Assembly: GCA_030597965.1 (NCBI GenBank)
Contig: JAUVQU010000157.1
Location: forward strand, 1 to 5,639
Direction: 5' to 3'
DNA from: Cellvibrionaceae bacterium
Lineage (GTDB): Bacteria; Pseudomonadota; Gammaproteobacteria; Pseudomonadales; Cellvibrionaceae
Length of the DNA: 5,639 nt
Of this stretch, positions 4,403 through 5,639 are shown piece after piece; the first letter of the stretch is position 1, and every line of letters starts with the position of its first letter. Under the pieces are notes generated by a model. The model did not search any database. It had not been told where the DNA came from and saw only the letters and a program-made list of their open reading frames with translations. The position numbers and the translations under genes are program-made.

Positions 4403-5639
4403 ATGCCGCAGAACTTTACCGTGTCATTGATTCAACAGCAGAAACCAAAAGAGAAGCCGTATGAAATTCGTGATGGCAAAACTCTTGGCCTACTCCTGCG
4501 CGTCCAACCTACCGGCAAGAAAACTTACATTTGTGTTTTTAAGGTAAACGGAAAGAAAAGCAGGAAGAGCCTTGGTGATGCGAGCGCAATGAGAATCAGC
4601 GAGGCAAGAGCTGTAACCAGAGAGATACTGACCACAGCACACCAGGGCGTGCACCCGGCTCAGAAAAACCCGGAAGAAGATGCCGGCACCCTTGGTGGGT
4701 ATATCGAGCTCCTGTATAAACCCTACGCAGAAAGAAACATCATTTCCCATGTCGACATTCTGACAAGGCTCAAACGTAATTTTGGGCACTTATACAACAA
4801 GCCTCTAATGAAGCTGAATGAAGCTGATATCGAGAAGTGGCGCACCAACAAAACAACCAAATTTCAGACCACCAAAAAAGAGTTGGATTACTTAAAGTCA
4901 GTCTTCAATATCGCCATAACTAAGCACAAGGTGATAAGCCACCACCCTCTTGCACACTACAAGCTAGAAGCGGACTTGATCGATATTCAGGATATGGAGG
5001 TGCAAAAACCACGCTTCTTAACAGAAGCCGAGGAAACTGTACTTCGTGCAGCCCTGATAGACAGGGAAACCAACATAAGAGAGGAGCGTGATAATGCTAA
5101 CCAATGGAGAGAGAAGCGAGGCATAGAGCTTTTATCCAACCTAAAGCCTGAACGTTACGCAGACCACATTCAACCAATCACTCTATTGGCCCTGCTGACA
5201 GGGCTTCACAGATCAGACCTGTTCACACTCGAATGGGAACACGTTGATCTAAACAATCAGCAGCTTACAAAGGTCATCAATAAGACGCGACGCAAGAAGC
5301 CCAAAGCCATATCACTCGACATCTGTACAGAGGCGGCAATTGTTCTTCGGCAGTGGCGTGCAAGCTCAAATAACACGGGACTAGTGTTCCCCTCTCCGGT
5401 AACGGGTAAGCCACTAGACAACATCGACAAGGCGTTTAAGCGGCTATTGAAGACCGCGGAGATCGAAACATTCACATTCCATGACTTGCGCCATACGTTT
5501 GCTTGTCGCCTAGTGGCGGGAGGCATAGATCTCTATACCGTGCAGAAGTTAATGACCCACAGTGATCCCAAGATGACGCAGCGATACGCTTACTTGAGCC
5601 CAGATCATATGAAGGCGGCTTTGGATAAAGTTTTCAATC
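4403..5639 (+). CDS. Tyrosine-type site-specific integrase, 3' end outside window
   Basis: This is a tyrosine recombinase that would integrate and excise a mobile element; 412 residues are visible before the edge. Residues about 20-95 form the DUF4102-like arm-binding domain (EIRDGKTLGLLLRVQPTGKK, then a Leu-Gly-Asp and a helix ending near Pro95). Residues about 96-210 are the core-binding helical domain, followed by the catalytic domain. The pattern LRAALIDRE, then NQWREKRG, then DHIQPITLLALLTGL is typical of a large proteobacterial integrase group. Catalytic residues seen: probably Lys294, His360 and Arg363 in HDLRH, His386 in LMTHSDP, and the nucleophile Tyr395 in QRYAYL. The first Arg, expected after TGL, is His269 (CAC) with Arg270 next. 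ATG at 4403 is the first start after an in-frame stop at 4394; the ribosome binding site is weak. Only a short tail should be missing. It points away from the host genes into the presumed element. Confidence 0.93.
   Translation, partial: MPQNFTVSLIQQQKPKEKPYEIRDGKTLGLLLRVQPTGKKTYICVFKVNGKKSRKSLGDASAMRISEARAVTREILTTAHQGVHPAQKNPEEDAGTLGGYIELLYKPYAERNIISHVDILTRLKRNFGHLYNKPLMKLNEADIEKWRTNKTTKFQTTKKELDYLKSVFNIAITKHKVISHHPLAHYKLEADLIDIQDMEVQKPRFLTEAEETVLRAALIDRETNIREERDNANQWREKRGIELLSNLKPERYADHIQPITLLALLTGLHRSDLFTLEWEHVDLNNQQLTKVINKTRRKKPKAISLDICTEAAIVLRQWRASSNNTGLVFPSPVTGKPLDNIDKAFKRLLKTAEIETFTFHDLRHTFACRLVAGGIDLYTVQKLMTHSDPKMTQRYAYLSPDHMKAALDKVFN

Noticed and set aside
4490..5526. Minus-strand frames of 99 and 89 codons
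   Set aside because: They are antisense to the integrase, whose plus-strand frame is continuous and carries the catalytic motifs.

Overview
The window looks like a chromosomal segment of a free-living, probably marine or environmental gammaproteobacterium. The evidence is a canonical tRNA-Pro(UGG) with encoded CCA, a PrpE-type propionate-CoA ligase, a YkgJ protein close to the enterobacterial form, and TGTAGG-edged palindromic (REP-like) repeats of the kind common in Pseudomonas-like genomes. No species can be named from the sequence.

Left part (1-2640), all on the minus strand: the 5' end of a CxxCGKCC cysteine-cluster (YkgJ-family) gene runs off the left edge. Next come a strong intrinsic terminator, a complete propionate-CoA ligase gene (prpE, 624 aa from the preferred ATG), and a small complete ykgJ-like gene (87 aa). 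prpE has no prpB, prpC or prpD beside it here, so it probably acts as a stand-alone propionate-activating enzyme.

Middle (2640-3385): about 600 bases without a credible gene carry a cluster of six short palindromic repeats, mostly bearing TGTAGG or CCTACA edges. A probable tRNA promoter, the tRNA-Pro gene and a symmetrical terminator follow. The terminator is placed to stop both the tRNA and the gene arriving from the other side.

Decayed strip (3407-4190), minus strand: there is a C-terminal fragment whose WHH-GRRAR-GAMMGA-DY-HWHG signature resembles HAO-like multihaem cytochromes. It appears to carry a one-base frameshift and has lost its haem-binding part. An intact 75-aa unknown gene with a good ribosome binding site follows, and then the 3' end of a further gene whose 5' part is missing.

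Right part (4176-5639): the truncated gene ends at two perfect tandem copies of a 14-bp AT-rich sequence. Beyond them are two palindromes, short direct repeats and a tyrosine integrase that runs off the right edge. I read this as the left end of an integrative element that entered the host gene near position 4180, with its cargo outside the window. The integrase has the DUF4102-like arm-binding domain, a core-binding domain and the catalytic HxxR, H and Tyr, but His stands where the first catalytic Arg is expected. That substitution and the putative attachment boundary are the two observations most worth following. No complete new system is visible inside the window.
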